This document shows, piece after piece, positions 24,739 to 34,330 of a stretch of 64,000 bases of DNA (the stretch's first letter is position 1; each line of letters begins with the position of its first letter). The notes under the pieces are model-generated. The model made no database searches, was not told where the DNA came from, and saw nothing but the letters and a program-made list of their open reading frames with translations. The position numbers and the translations under genes were made by a program. The stretch spans positions 1 through 64,000 of the forward strand of contig NZ_JAFMZP010000007.1 of the NCBI RefSeq assembly GCF_024436435.1, in the 5' to 3' direction. This DNA comes from Desertivirga xinjiangensis. GTDB taxonomy: Bacteria; Bacteroidota; Bacteroidia; Sphingobacteriales; Sphingobacteriaceae.

Positions 24739-26985
24739 ATGAAACTATTGTACTCTATTTTCCTGATCCTGATTGCTTTCGACGCCCGTTCACAAAATAG
24801 CGTCGTTACCGGAATGATAAGTTCGAAAGGCGTTCCCGTGCAATTTGCAAGCGTAAAAAACCTGGAAAAATCTTTGGGAGCAAGTGACAGCACCGGGCTT
24901 TTTATGATAAAAGATCTGAATGCAGGAAAATATTCCTTTCGAGTACATGCCGTTGGATTTCATCCTTTAACAAAGACAGTACAATTAGGAAATAGCGACA
25001 CGCTGAGACTGGACTTTGATTTGAGCCCTTCATCATCCAGTTTGAACGAAGTGGTTGTTTCAGGAACATTAAAAGAGGTAAGCAGGCTTGAAAGTCCGGT
25101 GCCAGTGGAAGTTTACAGTCCGGCATTCTTTAGAAAGAATCCTACTCCTTCTATTTTCGAAGCATTGCAAAATGTGAATGGCGTTCGTCCGCAAATTAAC
25201 TGCAATGTCTGCAATACCGGAGATATTCATATAAATGGTCTGGAAGGTCCTTATACCATGGTAATGATCGATGGAATGCCGATCGTGAGCAGTTTGTCGA
25301 CGGTTTACGGTTTATCCGGAATTCCTAATTCGCTGATTGAACGAGTAGAAGTTGTAAAGGGCCCGGCCTCTTCCCTGTACGGGTCAGAGGCTGTAGGAGG
25401 CCTTATTAATATCATCACAAAAAAACCATCAACGGCCCCTGCATTTTCAGCAGATGTTCTTTCAACCACATGGGCTGAAGTGAATACTGATCTGGGTTTT
25501 AAATTTCAAGCTGGAAAGGCCTCTGTTTTGACTGGTCTGAACTACTTCAATTATCAGAACCCAATAGACAATAACCGGGACCACTTTACTGACGTTACAC
25601 AACAGCACCGGATGTCTTTATTCCAGAAATGGGTTTTTAAGCGAAAGGATGATCGTATGTTTTCTCTGGCCGGGCGCTATTTTTATGAGGACCGGTGGGG
25701 TGGCGAAATGAACTGGGACAGGAAGTTCAGGGGGGGAGATGTGATTTACGGCGAAAGCATATATACTAACCGTTATGAGCTATTGGGCGTATATCAGCTT
25801 CCGGTTAAAGAGAAATTGTTATTTGCGTTTTCATACAATAAGCACGAGCAAAACTCGGTCTATGGAACAACCACATTTCTGGCGGATCAGCAAATTGCTT
25901 TTGGGCAGCTCACGCTCGACAAAAAACTGTCCAGGCACGATCTTTTGGTAGGAGCCGCCCTGAGATATACTCTGTATGACGATAATACAACCGTGACAGG
26001 AGGGGGGCTTTACCAGCCTGATAAGGTATGGCTGCCCGGAGTCTTTCTGCAGGATGACATTTCTCTGCATGAGCGGCATAACTTATTGCTTGGGGCGCGT
26101 TTCGACTATAACTCCAGCCACGGGAAGATTTTCACTCCGCGGCTTGCTTACAAGTGGAAAGTTAATGGAGCTAATATTCTGCGGCTAAATGCAGGTACCG
26201 GTTTCAGGGTTGTTAATTTATTCACCGAGGACCACGCAGCGCTGACCGGCGCCAGGGATGTGCTTGTTATCGATGATCTAAGACCTGAAAAAAGTTATAA
26301 CGCCAATCTGAATTATATCAGAAAGCTGTTTACAAAGAATGACAATCCGGTCAACCTGGAATTTACGGCCTGGTATACGCACTTTACTAACCGTATAGTA
26401 GCCGACTATGAAACTGATGTGAATAAAATCATCTACGATAACCTGAGTGGCTATGCTGTGTCAAGAGGGCTAAGCGCCAATCTGGACATGGCGTTTAATA
26501 GAGGGGTAAAGGTACTTGCAGGGATCACTTTGATGGATGTATTTACGGTAGACAAAAACTTAGGGCAATCCATAAAGAAGAGGCAAATGCTTACCGAGCC
26601 CTGGATGGGTACCTGGGCTCTGACAGTGCCCTTTAGAAAGCTGAACTTGTCCTTTGATTATACTGGAAATATCTACGGTCGGATGAATTTACCAACTTTA
26701 GGGGAACTCGATCCGAGGAGAAAAACATCACCGGTATGGAGCCTGCAGAATATTCAGCTGACTTACACGGTTAAAAAGTTTGAACTGTACGGAGGTATCA
26801 AAAATTTGCTGAACTGGACACCCAACAGGAACAACCCTTTTATTATCGCCCGTACCAACGACCCGTTTGATAAAAATCTGGATACAAATAATCCATACGG
26901 CCTCACCTTCGATCCTACGTATGTATACGCGCCAAATCAGGGAATGCGCGGCTTTTTAGGGCTGCGTGTAAATATCAGGAAGTAA
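24739..26985 (+). CDS. TonB-dependent receptor, probably for a transition metal
   Basis: 748 residues. Signal peptide (about 1-19), a carboxypeptidase-like beta-sandwich domain (about 20-100, VVTGMISSKGVPVQFASV), a plug domain with the double-cysteine motif NCNVCNTGD and GPYTMVMIDGMPIVSS (about 150-180), then a 22-strand-type barrel ending in GLRVNIRK. It should take up a ligand through the outer membrane with TonB energy. Placement divergent from an MntR-like repressor, with a shared palindromic operator, suggests manganese or iron as the cargo. No SusD-type partner follows. Confidence 0.9.
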   Translation: MKLLYSIFLILIAFDARSQNSVVTGMISSKGVPVQFASVKNLEKSLGASDSTGLFMIKDLNAGKYSFRVHAVGFHPLTKTVQLGNSDTLRLDFDLSPSSSSLNEVVVSGTLKEVSRLESPVPVEVYSPAFFRKNPTPSIFEALQNVNGVRPQINCNVCNTGDIHINGLEGPYTMVMIDGMPIVSSLSTVYGLSGIPNSLIERVEVVKGPASSLYGSEAVGGLINIITKKPSTAPAFSADVLSTTWAEVNTDLGFKFQAGKASVLTGLNYFNYQNPIDNNRDHFTDVTQQHRMSLFQKWVFKRKDDRMFSLAGRYFYEDRWGGEMNWDRKFRGGDVIYGESIYTNRYELLGVYQLPVKEKLLFAFSYNKHEQNSVYGTTTFLADQQIAFGQLTLDKKLSRHDLLVGAALRYTLYDDNTTVTGGGLYQPDKVWLPGVFLQDDISLHERHNLLLGARFDYNSSHGKIFTPRLAYKWKVNGANILRLNAGTGFRVVNLFTEDHAALTGARDVLVIDDLRPEKSYNANLNYIRKLFTKNDNPVNLEFTAWYTHFTNRIVADYETDVNKIIYDNLSGYAVSRGLSANLDMAFNRGVKVLAGITLMDVFTVDKNLGQSIKKRQMLTEPWMGTWALTVPFRKLNLSFDYTGNIYGRMNLPTLGELDPRRKTSPVWSLQNIQLTYTVKKFELYGGIKNLLNWTPNRNNPFIIARTNDPFDKNLDTNNPYGLTFDPTYVYAPNQGMRGFLGLRVNIRK

Positions 26986-26991
26986 TACTTG

Positions 26992-27414
26992 TTAAGGTTG
27001 TTTTTGCTGAAGCTGCCGTGACCAGTCCTTCAGCAAAAGCGCCCAGCGATCAATACTTTTCTGATCTTTAAACTCGTACCACATATTAGTTGTTCGATCT
27101 TTTTTAATGATCCTTACCGAGTGTGGCATTTGATCCATGACCTGCAATATCAACTCTGTGTTGTTGCCCGTTTCAACAGTAACATACTGAAATGGCCCCT
27201 TTGCGGCGGCGGCCTCCGTTCTTTTCAAATTATCGAATAACTCGTCTATCACAGCCATGTCCAGCTCAATGGAGGGAGCCGCAGTTTTTGTTTCCGGGTT
27301 CAGCGGACCATAATATCTGGCGTTTTTTATGTGTTTAGTTTCAGACTGGCAAGCAATCACTAAAAGCAGGGAAAAGAGGATGAATATATATCGTTTGTTA
27401 ATTCGCTTCCGCAT
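26992..27414 (-). CDS. Small lipoprotein downstream of the metal transporter
   Basis: 140 residues starting MRKRINKRYIFILFSLLLVIAC, a lipoprotein signal with lipobox LVIAC. The ATG at 27414 is preferred over a TTG at 27420. The mature part is hydrophilic with alternating strands and helices and a tryptophan-rich end (MWYEFKDQKSIDRWALLLKDW). It is not a family I recognise. It starts 8 bp behind the Nramp-UspA gene and converges with the TonB receptor 6 bp away, so it is probably co-transcribed with the transporter and may share its metal response. Confidence 0.75.
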   Translation of the reverse strand: MRKRINKRYIFILFSLLLVIACQSETKHIKNARYYGPLNPETKTAAPSIELDMAVIDELFDNLKRTEAAAAKGPFQYVTVETGNNTELILQVMDQMPHSVRIIKKDRTTNMWYEFKDQKSIDRWALLLKDWSRQLQQKQP

Positions 27415-27422
27415 GCACAAAC

Positions 27423-29291
27423 TTAAATAATCAAAACCGGTATTCCCACTTTGTGTCTTACAGAATCCAGAGTGGTACCGAACACAAGATCGCTCAAACC
27501 CTTATGCCCGTGCGCGCCCATTACAAGTAAGTCAAATTTATTCCTTTTCGTAAGATCGGTTATGGCTTTGGATGCATTCCCGTAGCCGATAAGAACACTT
27601 GCCTGGTAACCAAGCGTCTCGAGGTTATGCCGGTATTTTTCAACGTTTTCAACGTCACTTTTTGTTTCAAAATCCATTACCTTCTCTCCATGGTAGCGTG
27701 CACCTGCAGTTTCTACAATGTGGATCAGGTAATAGTGAGCATGCTTGCCGCCCTGGATCAAGGCATGGCGAATGGTGTTCTTATCCTTGGACGAGAAGTC
27801 CAGCGTAATGCCGATCCGGGAATAGGTTACACTCTCGATTTCGCCAATATCTATTGCTTCCCCATGAGGGATGTTGGATATTTTCTTGCCAGGCTTAATT
27901 AAGGGGGTTAAGAGCACGTATAACAGAAGCAGGAAAACTGCAATTACCAGGGGAAGGACAAAAGCAAATACCCACCAGTTGTTTGGTGTTGAGGTAACCC
28001 AGCCATAAACTTCTTCAAATACGAGTTTTACATTTAAACTGATGATGATCAGGGCGCTTGTCCAGGCTAAAATTTTAACCCAGTGCCTGATCGCAAAGAC
28101 ACCCATTTGCTTTTTATCTGAAGTAAAATGTATCAGGGGAATGATTGCAAATCCCAGTTGCAGGCTTAGTACAACCTGGCTTAATACCAGCAGTTCTCCA
28201 AGAGCATCCTCTCCAAAATAAAGAATAGTAAAAAAGGCCGGCGCAATAGCTAAAAGCCTTGTGATCAGTCTCCGTATCCAGGGCTGGATACGGAGGTTCA
28301 AATGACCTTCCATAACAATCTGGCCAGCTAATGTGCCCGTAATCGTAGAACTCTGTCCCGATGCAATAAGTGCAATAGCAAAAAGAGTAGGAGCCAGGTT
28401 GCCGAATATGCCTTCAAGAAGCTTATGCGCATCCTGGATCTCAGCAACTTCATAAAAACCATTTTTGAAAAAAGAGGCTGCAGCAAGGATCAAAATGGCT
28501 GCATTCACAAAAAAAGCCAGATTTAACGCTATAGCTGTATCAATAAAATTGTATTTAATCGCTTCGCGGATACCCTTCTCTGTCCGTTCAATTTTCCGGG
28601 TCTGAACAAGTGAAGAATGAAGATAGAGATTATGAGGCATTACAGTGGCTCCAATAATGCCGATAGCAATGTAGAGCGCATTACCACCGGGAAGAGAAGG
28701 CTTAAAGCCCCGGGCAACCTCTGCAATGTCGGGCCTAATAATAAACATTTCTGCAAGGAAGGAAACTCCCACAATAAAAACCATGGATACGATGAACGTT
28801 TCCATCATCCTCATACCCTTGTTCATTAGAAACAGCAGCAAAAAAGTGTCTAACACCGTTATTGATATACCCCAGATGAGTGGCAAGTCAAAAAGAAGGT
28901 TTAAGCCTATGGCCATACCAATGATCTCCGCCAGATCGCACGCTATAATGGCTATTTGCGCTAAGCCATATAAGGGCAGATTTGCCCAGCGCGGATAGGC
29001 ATTCCTGGAAGCCTGTGCCAGGTCGAGCCCCTTTACAATTCCGAGTCTTGTGCTAAGTGACTGAAGAAGCAATGCAATCAGGTTCGACATCAGCAGCACC
29101 CAGATGAGCTTGTATCCAAACTGGCTGCCTCCAGCAATGTCTGTGGCCCAGTTGCCCGGGTCCATATAACCAACACTTATCAGGTAGGCGGGTCCAATAA
29201 ATGCAAAAAGTTTTCGCCATCCGGTTTTTCCGTTTGTACTTACTGATGAATGTACCTCTCCCAGTGACTCGCTGTATTTGCCTGATGCCAT
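27423..29291 (-). CDS. mntH: Nramp-family divalent metal transporter fused to a UspA domain
   Basis: 622 residues. The first 430 or so form an Nramp/MntH transporter: the metal-binding DPGNWATDIAGG in helix 1 (Asp44, Asn47) and MPHNLYLHSS in helix 6 are intact, with about 11 hydrophobic helices. From about residue 475 a universal stress protein domain follows, with a nucleotide-binding pattern at the end (VMGAHGHKGLSDLVFGTTLDSVRHKVGIPVLII, that is G-x2-G-x9-G-T). Nramp proteins import Mn2+ or Fe2+ with protons. The cytoplasmic Usp domain may sense ATP or stress, but this is inferred. A palindrome like that of the mntR promoter lies just upstream. Confidence 0.92.
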   Translation of the reverse strand: MASGKYSESLGEVHSSVSTNGKTGWRKLFAFIGPAYLISVGYMDPGNWATDIAGGSQFGYKLIWVLLMSNLIALLLQSLSTRLGIVKGLDLAQASRNAYPRWANLPLYGLAQIAIIACDLAEIIGMAIGLNLLFDLPLIWGISITVLDTFLLLFLMNKGMRMMETFIVSMVFIVGVSFLAEMFIIRPDIAEVARGFKPSLPGGNALYIAIGIIGATVMPHNLYLHSSLVQTRKIERTEKGIREAIKYNFIDTAIALNLAFFVNAAILILAAASFFKNGFYEVAEIQDAHKLLEGIFGNLAPTLFAIALIASGQSSTITGTLAGQIVMEGHLNLRIQPWIRRLITRLLAIAPAFFTILYFGEDALGELLVLSQVVLSLQLGFAIIPLIHFTSDKKQMGVFAIRHWVKILAWTSALIIISLNVKLVFEEVYGWVTSTPNNWWVFAFVLPLVIAVFLLLLYVLLTPLIKPGKKISNIPHGEAIDIGEIESVTYSRIGITLDFSSKDKNTIRHALIQGGKHAHYYLIHIVETAGARYHGEKVMDFETKSDVENVEKYRHNLETLGYQASVLIGYGNASKAITDLTKRNKFDLLVMGAHGHKGLSDLVFGTTLDSVRHKVGIPVLII

Positions 29292-29308
29292 GTGTTTTGT
29301 ATGTTTTA

Positions 29309-29316
29309 CAAATCTA
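29309..29316 (-). promoter_or_regulatory. -7 box of the mntH promoter
   Basis: TAGATTTG on the minus strand fits TAnnTTTG and ends 17 nt before the mntH ATG. It overlaps the left arm of the palindrome at 29311-29332. Confidence 0.55.
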
Positions 29317-29339
29317 ATATTTAAATTAGATTAGTCTAA
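29311..29339. promoter_or_regulatory. Candidate DtxR/MntR operator(s) at mntH
   Basis: Two overlapping palindromes: AATCTAAT-N6-ATTAGATT at 29311-29332, and TTAG-N6-CTAA at 29326-29339. The second matches the core found in front of the TonB receptor (24685-24698), including the T before CTAA. Both overlap or flank the mntH -7 box, as expected for metal-dependent repression. Confidence 0.65.
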
Positions 29340-29391
29340 AAATAAAATAAACTTTCAAATTGTTTTAACTTGCGGCAATTTTAAGATCGCG

Positions 29392-29880
29392 ATGCCTTAC
29401 CAACCAGATAAAATAGATTTACAGATACTAAAAATCCTCCAGCAAAATGGAAGGATCACCAATCTACAGCTGTCCAGCGAGATAGGTTTATCGCCTGCCC
29501 CCACGCTGGAGAGGGTTCGAAAACTGGAGAATGCCGGCATTATAAAAAATTACCATGCTGTCATAAATGAGGAAGAGCTCGGGCTTGGAATCAAAACTTT
29601 TATCCAGGTTCAGCTGGACTTTCACACCAGCAATACCATTCAGCGTTTTGCAGACGAGGTGAAAGAAATAGAAGAAGTAGTAGAGTGTCATCATGTAACG
29701 GGCGGCTGCGACTTTATACTTAAGGTTTTCGTAAAGGATATCAAATCATATGAAAAACTGATCATGGAAAAGATCAGTAACATCAGCGTGGTGAAAACAT
29801 TTCAGACAATGATGATCCTGTCCACCAGTAAGGATGAACCTGTAATGCCTCTCGATTATAATGGGGCAGAACTTAGTTAA
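29392..29880 (+). CDS. Lrp/AsnC-family transcriptional regulator
   Basis: 162 residues. An N-terminal HTH (IDLQILKILQQNGRITNLQLSSEIGLSPAPTLERVRKLENAGII) is followed by a RAM/ACT-like effector domain (about 70-145, with VECHHVTGGCDFILKVFVKD). The family senses amino acids and either activates or represses. It is divergent from mntH across about 100 bp, so its own promoter could be affected by the operators there. Target and ligand are unknown. Confidence 0.94.
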   Translation: MPYQPDKIDLQILKILQQNGRITNLQLSSEIGLSPAPTLERVRKLENAGIIKNYHAVINEEELGLGIKTFIQVQLDFHTSNTIQRFADEVKEIEEVVECHHVTGGCDFILKVFVKDIKSYEKLIMEKISNISVVKTFQTMMILSTSKDEPVMPLDYNGAELS

Positions 29881-29901
29881 GCTTGTTTATCACATTGTGC
29901 C

Positions 29902-30573
29902 TTAGCTCAGCGTCCAGTCAATCTCCTGCTGTCCTTGTTTCTTCAAAATTTCGTTGGCTTTGGAGAAGTGTTTGCAGCCATTAAATCCCTGGGCGAGGGG
30001 AGAAGGATGCGGGGCTTTCAGGATAAAGTGTTTGTCTTCGCTGATGAGAGATGCTTTGGACTGTGCATATCTTCCCCAGAGAAGAAATACAATCCCTTCC
30101 CGTTGCTCAGCCAGCTTCTGAATAGCCGCATCCGTAAATTCTTCCCATCCTTTTTTCTGATGAGATGCGGCTTCGCCTGCACGAACCGTGAGTGTAGCAT
30201 TTAAGAGCAGAACTCCCTGGTCGGCCCATTTGGTTAGATCACCGTGGGGGGGAGTTTTGAAATCAGGGATTTCACTGGAAAGTTCTTTATATATGTTCCG
30301 TAAAGATGGAGGAACCGGTACTCCTTTTTGCACTGAGAAAGAAAGACCATGCGCCTGGTGTGCACCATGGTAAGGATCTTGTCCGATAATGACCGCTTTA
30401 ACCTTATCGAAGGGAGTGTGATTGAATGCATTAAAAATAAGATTCCCCGGAGGGTAAACAGTCTTACCCGCATTCTTCTCCGCCTGAAGAAAAGACTTCA
30501 GATTTTTCATATATTCCTTTTCAAATTCGGGTTCAAGAATTTTTCTCCATGACTCTTCTATTTGTAATGCCAT
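29902..30573 (-). CDS. ung: Uracil-DNA glycosylase, family 1
   Basis: 223 residues, full length. The catalytic water-activating motif GQDPYHG carries Asp66, and the leucine-loop motif HPSPLA carries His189; the VLLLNATLTVRAGEAASH segment is typical of Ung. It removes uracil from DNA to start base-excision repair. It converges with the upstream lrp-like gene and stands alone. Confidence 0.97.
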   Translation of the reverse strand: MALQIEESWRKILEPEFEKEYMKNLKSFLQAEKNAGKTVYPPGNLIFNAFNHTPFDKVKAVIIGQDPYHGAHQAHGLSFSVQKGVPVPPSLRNIYKELSSEIPDFKTPPHGDLTKWADQGVLLLNATLTVRAGEAASHQKKGWEEFTDAAIQKLAEQREGIVFLLWGRYAQSKASLISEDKHFILKAPHPSPLAQGFNGCKHFSKANEILKKQGQQEIDWTLS

Positions 30574-30646
30574 AATTGTTCGTTTTTTTGTTTAAGCGGC
30601 TAAATAAGCAGATATTTGGGCCACAAAATAAAAGAAATAATAAACG

Positions 30647-31207
30647 ATGCCGAATTTTTTTAGGTTAATAATAGCTTTTGCGATTCTGGGTGCTGCTGTA
30701 TCACTGATGGTTTTTGGCCATTGGGTCTGGGGGGTGCTTGTGTTTTTACTGTCAATATTGGTTTTTGTAACCTTTTTCTTCAACGAGAAGATGCTTATCG
30801 CTCAATTTTATCTGAGAAAAGAGGATATGACAAAAGCCGAGCTATGGTTGGGTAAGATCAAGGACTACGAAAAGGAACTGATCAAAGCTCAGCATGGCTA
30901 TTATAATTTGTTAATTGGATTGATAGAATCAAGGAAGGCACCAATGCAATCGGAAAAGTACTTTAAGAAAGCGCTTGCCTTAGGAATGACCATGGAACAT
31001 AATATTGCTCTTGCTAAATTGAGTTTGGCCGGTATTGCAATGGCTAAGCGTAATAAACGTGAAGCTACAATGTATCTTCAGGAGGCAAAGAAGGCAGATA
31101 AAAACAAGTTGTTGGCTGAGCAGATTAAAATGATGCAGGGGCAAATGGCACAGATGGACAAAACCGTTATTCAAACAAGAGGCGGTGGAGGATTTAGAGG
31201 AAGATAA
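30647..31207 (+). CDS. Membrane protein with tetratricopeptide-like repeats
   Basis: 186 residues. Two close hydrophobic helices at about 5-23 and 26-45 form a hairpin anchor. They are followed by helix pairs (AELWLGKIKDYEKELIKAQHGYYNLLIGLIESR and SEKYFKKALALG) that look like TPR units facing the cytoplasm, and a Gly/Arg tail (RGGGGFRGR). I do not recognise a named family and cannot assign a role. It stands alone and is followed by a repeat-filled gap. Confidence 0.72.
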   Translation: MPNFFRLIIAFAILGAAVSLMVFGHWVWGVLVFLLSILVFVTFFFNEKMLIAQFYLRKEDMTKAELWLGKIKDYEKELIKAQHGYYNLLIGLIESRKAPMQSEKYFKKALALGMTMEHNIALAKLSLAGIAMAKRNKREATMYLQEAKKADKNKLLAEQIKMMQGQMAQMDKTVIQTRGGGGFRGR

Positions 31208-31288
31208 ATATTTAGAAATATGGTTTGACTGTCCATAGTGTTGTGGGTTTGGAGGTATGGTTGCCGACTACGGATTGTTTAATAAAAG

Positions 31289-31389
31289 AGAGTCTCTGAC
31301 TCGTTAAAGCGTTATATCAAACGCCTGGTCGAGTCGGAGACTCTTTTTTATTGTTGAATCCGGAGAGCGCTTCGCTAACTCTCCGGACA
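31289..31389 (-). repeat. Composite palindromic repeat, family B, copy 1
   Basis: Read on the minus strand, a hairpin GTCCGGAGAG ... CTCTCCGGA (loop around TTAGCGAAGCG) is followed by TTCAACAATAAAAAAGAGTCTCCGACTCG and, after a spacer, its near-complement GAGTCAGAGACTC. A closely matching copy lies at 57029-57126, and degenerate copies lie at 50338-50395 and 63252-63329. It fills most of the 225-bp gap between two converging genes and has T runs usable as a terminator. No gene is present. Confidence 0.8.
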
Positions 31390-31432
31390 AATAAGGCAGA
31401 CAGCTGTCTACTGTACAAAGAGAACTGCAGTA

Positions 31433-33070
<1,638 letters not shown>

Positions 33071-33079
33071 TTAGAGGTG

Positions 33080-33087
33080 CAAAAGTA
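33080..33087 (-). promoter_or_regulatory. -7 box of the ABC-F gene promoter
   Basis: TACTTTTG on the minus strand fits TAnnTTTG and ends 18 nt before the start codon. It shows that this stretch is promoter, which supports the later start chosen for the divergent gene. Confidence 0.5.
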
Positions 33088-33145
33088 TCGAATATCAATA
33101 AGATATACCAGTTCGCTGAAAAGATTTATTTTAGCTCACCGTTTT

Positions 33146-33688
33146 ATGACAAAGGAAGAGTTATCAAAGGAACTTTCTGTTGCCTTCACCAAAAAAAGGG
33201 CCATAGAACTTGCTATAATCGCAGCAAAGGATCCGGCAGCAGTCGACCTGCTTATCGATCTTAGTTTTCATAAAAATCAAACTTATGCTTTCAGAGCATC
33301 ATGGATACTTGATAGTGTTTTTGAGATCTGCCCTGAATCTTTAGAAAAGCATGCAAAGGCTTTTATCGGAAGTTATCCCAAACAAAATAACCCAAGCTGC
33401 CAGAGGCATTATACCAGGATAATGATGAGTTTAAGCTCAAAGCCAGGATTTTTAGACGCTTTACCGGCTGATCAGATTGAGCAGATCATTGAATCAAGCT
33501 TTGATTGGCTTACACGGGAAGCTTGTCCGGTAGCCGTTCAGGTAAATTGTATGGATGTATTGTACAACCTCAAAGGCTTTGATCCCTGGGTTGCTCAAGA
33601 GCTCGAGGCGGAGATCAGGTTTCTGATGCAAAATGGAACAGCAGCTTTACAATCACGCGGAAAGAAACTGCTGAAAAAGCTGAAATGA
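33146..33688 (+). CDS. Helical-repeat (HEAT-like) protein of unknown function
   Basis: 180 residues from the ATG at 33146 (MTKEELSKELS). An in-frame ATG at 33077 would add 23 residues but overlaps the divergent promoter. The protein is almost all helical, with repeated helix pairs such as AIELAIIAAKDPAAVDLLIDLSFH and YAFRASWILDSVFEICPESLEKH reminiscent of HEAT repeats, and it ends in a lysine-rich tail. I do not recognise a family with a known function. It is a single gene, followed by a strong hairpin. Confidence 0.68.
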   Translation: MTKEELSKELSVAFTKKRAIELAIIAAKDPAAVDLLIDLSFHKNQTYAFRASWILDSVFEICPESLEKHAKAFIGSYPKQNNPSCQRHYTRIMMSLSSKPGFLDALPADQIEQIIESSFDWLTREACPVAVQVNCMDVLYNLKGFDPWVAQELEAEIRFLMQNGTAALQSRGKKLLKKLK

Positions 33689-33747
33689 ATTATGAGTTAT
33701 GAATTATGAACGGACATCCATAACTCATAATTCATAACTCATAATTC
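33687..33747. terminator. Long ATTATGA-type hairpin between converging genes
   Basis: A 22-bp perfect stem (33687-33708 with 33726-33747) built from GAATTATGAGTTATG units, with a 17-nt loop. A looser version lies at 46041-46080. It overlaps the stop codon of the upstream gene and lies 9 bp from the ppnP stop, so it probably serves both. Confidence 0.7.
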
Positions 33748-33755
33748 TTAAAACC

Positions 33756-34037
33756 CTATTTATATTTACAAAGGTATGAGGTTTGCTGCTGCGCCTTTAC
33801 CTTAAATGATGAATTTGCCGGAACTTCAAATGACTGGCCATTCCTATAAACTACCCAGTCCTGCGCTTCCGGTAAAAGAGCTTCCAGTGCACCTTCTATA
33901 ACCACCATTGTTTCATGTTGAGAAGTGCCGAATTCGTATTCACCTTTTTCTATAACTCCTATGGTAGATTTTCCTTCAGCTGATTCATAACCCAATGATT
34001 TTACAGCTCCATCAAAATATTCGTTTACATTTATCAT
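33756..34037 (-). CDS. ppnP: Pyrimidine/purine nucleoside phosphorylase PpnP
   Basis: 93 residues, the whole of the small cupin-like PpnP (YaiE/DUF1255) family, which cleaves nucleosides with phosphate. The core IGVIEKGEYEFGTSQHETMVVIEGALEALLP and the closing NSSFKVKAQQQTSYLCKYK match it. The chosen start, MINVNEYFDGAVKS at 34037, is the family start; longer in-frame readings upstream run through the promoter and have no homology. Confidence 0.93.
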   Translation of the reverse strand: MINVNEYFDGAVKSLGYESAEGKSTIGVIEKGEYEFGTSQHETMVVIEGALEALLPEAQDWVVYRNGQSFEVPANSSFKVKAQQQTSYLCKYK

Positions 34038-34041
34038 GTTG

Positions 34042-34049
34042 CAAACATA
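34042..34049 (-). promoter_or_regulatory. -7 box of the ppnP promoter
   Basis: TATGTTTG on the minus strand fits TAnnTTTG and lies 4 nt before the ppnP start codon, predicting a leaderless mRNA. Confidence 0.45.
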
Positions 34050-34117
34050 AAAAATTAGGAATTTATTGAGGAATTTCCGGGTTCGAATAATTATTAATTT
34101 ATTTGCCACAAGTAAAG

Positions 34118-34327
34118 ATGAAGAACAATATGGATTGGACGAGGGTCGAAGACGGTTTGCCCGACCGTGAAATGGATTTGCTGGTTTGCACAAGTACCTA
34201 TTACATTGGGATAGGGTGGTATTATATGGATACAAGGCAGTGGGATTTTGAGATCCAAAAACATACAGAGGCAGACCTGGGAGAGGTTACCCATTGGATG
34301 CCTTTGCCGAAGCCTCCGGAGAATTAG
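34118..34327 (+). CDS. Small DUF551-like protein
   Basis: 69 residues from the ATG at 34118. It has the DUF551 look: a W-x-x-V-x-D-G-L-P-D opening (MDWTRVEDGLPDRE), a central YYIGIGWYYMDTRQWDF, and the closing VTHWMPLPKPPEN. Such proteins are common in phages and mobile DNA, but here the gene sits alone on the chromosome between ppnP and the end of the FecR operon. Function is unknown. Confidence 0.75.
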   Translation: MKNNMDWTRVEDGLPDREMDLLVCTSTYYIGIGWYYMDTRQWDFEIQKHTEADLGEVTHWMPLPKPPEN

Positions 34328-34330
34328 GGA

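Noticed and set aside
34038-34235. N-terminal extension of ppnP in the same frame
   Set aside because: The family start is at 34037; the extension crosses a -7 box and has no homology.
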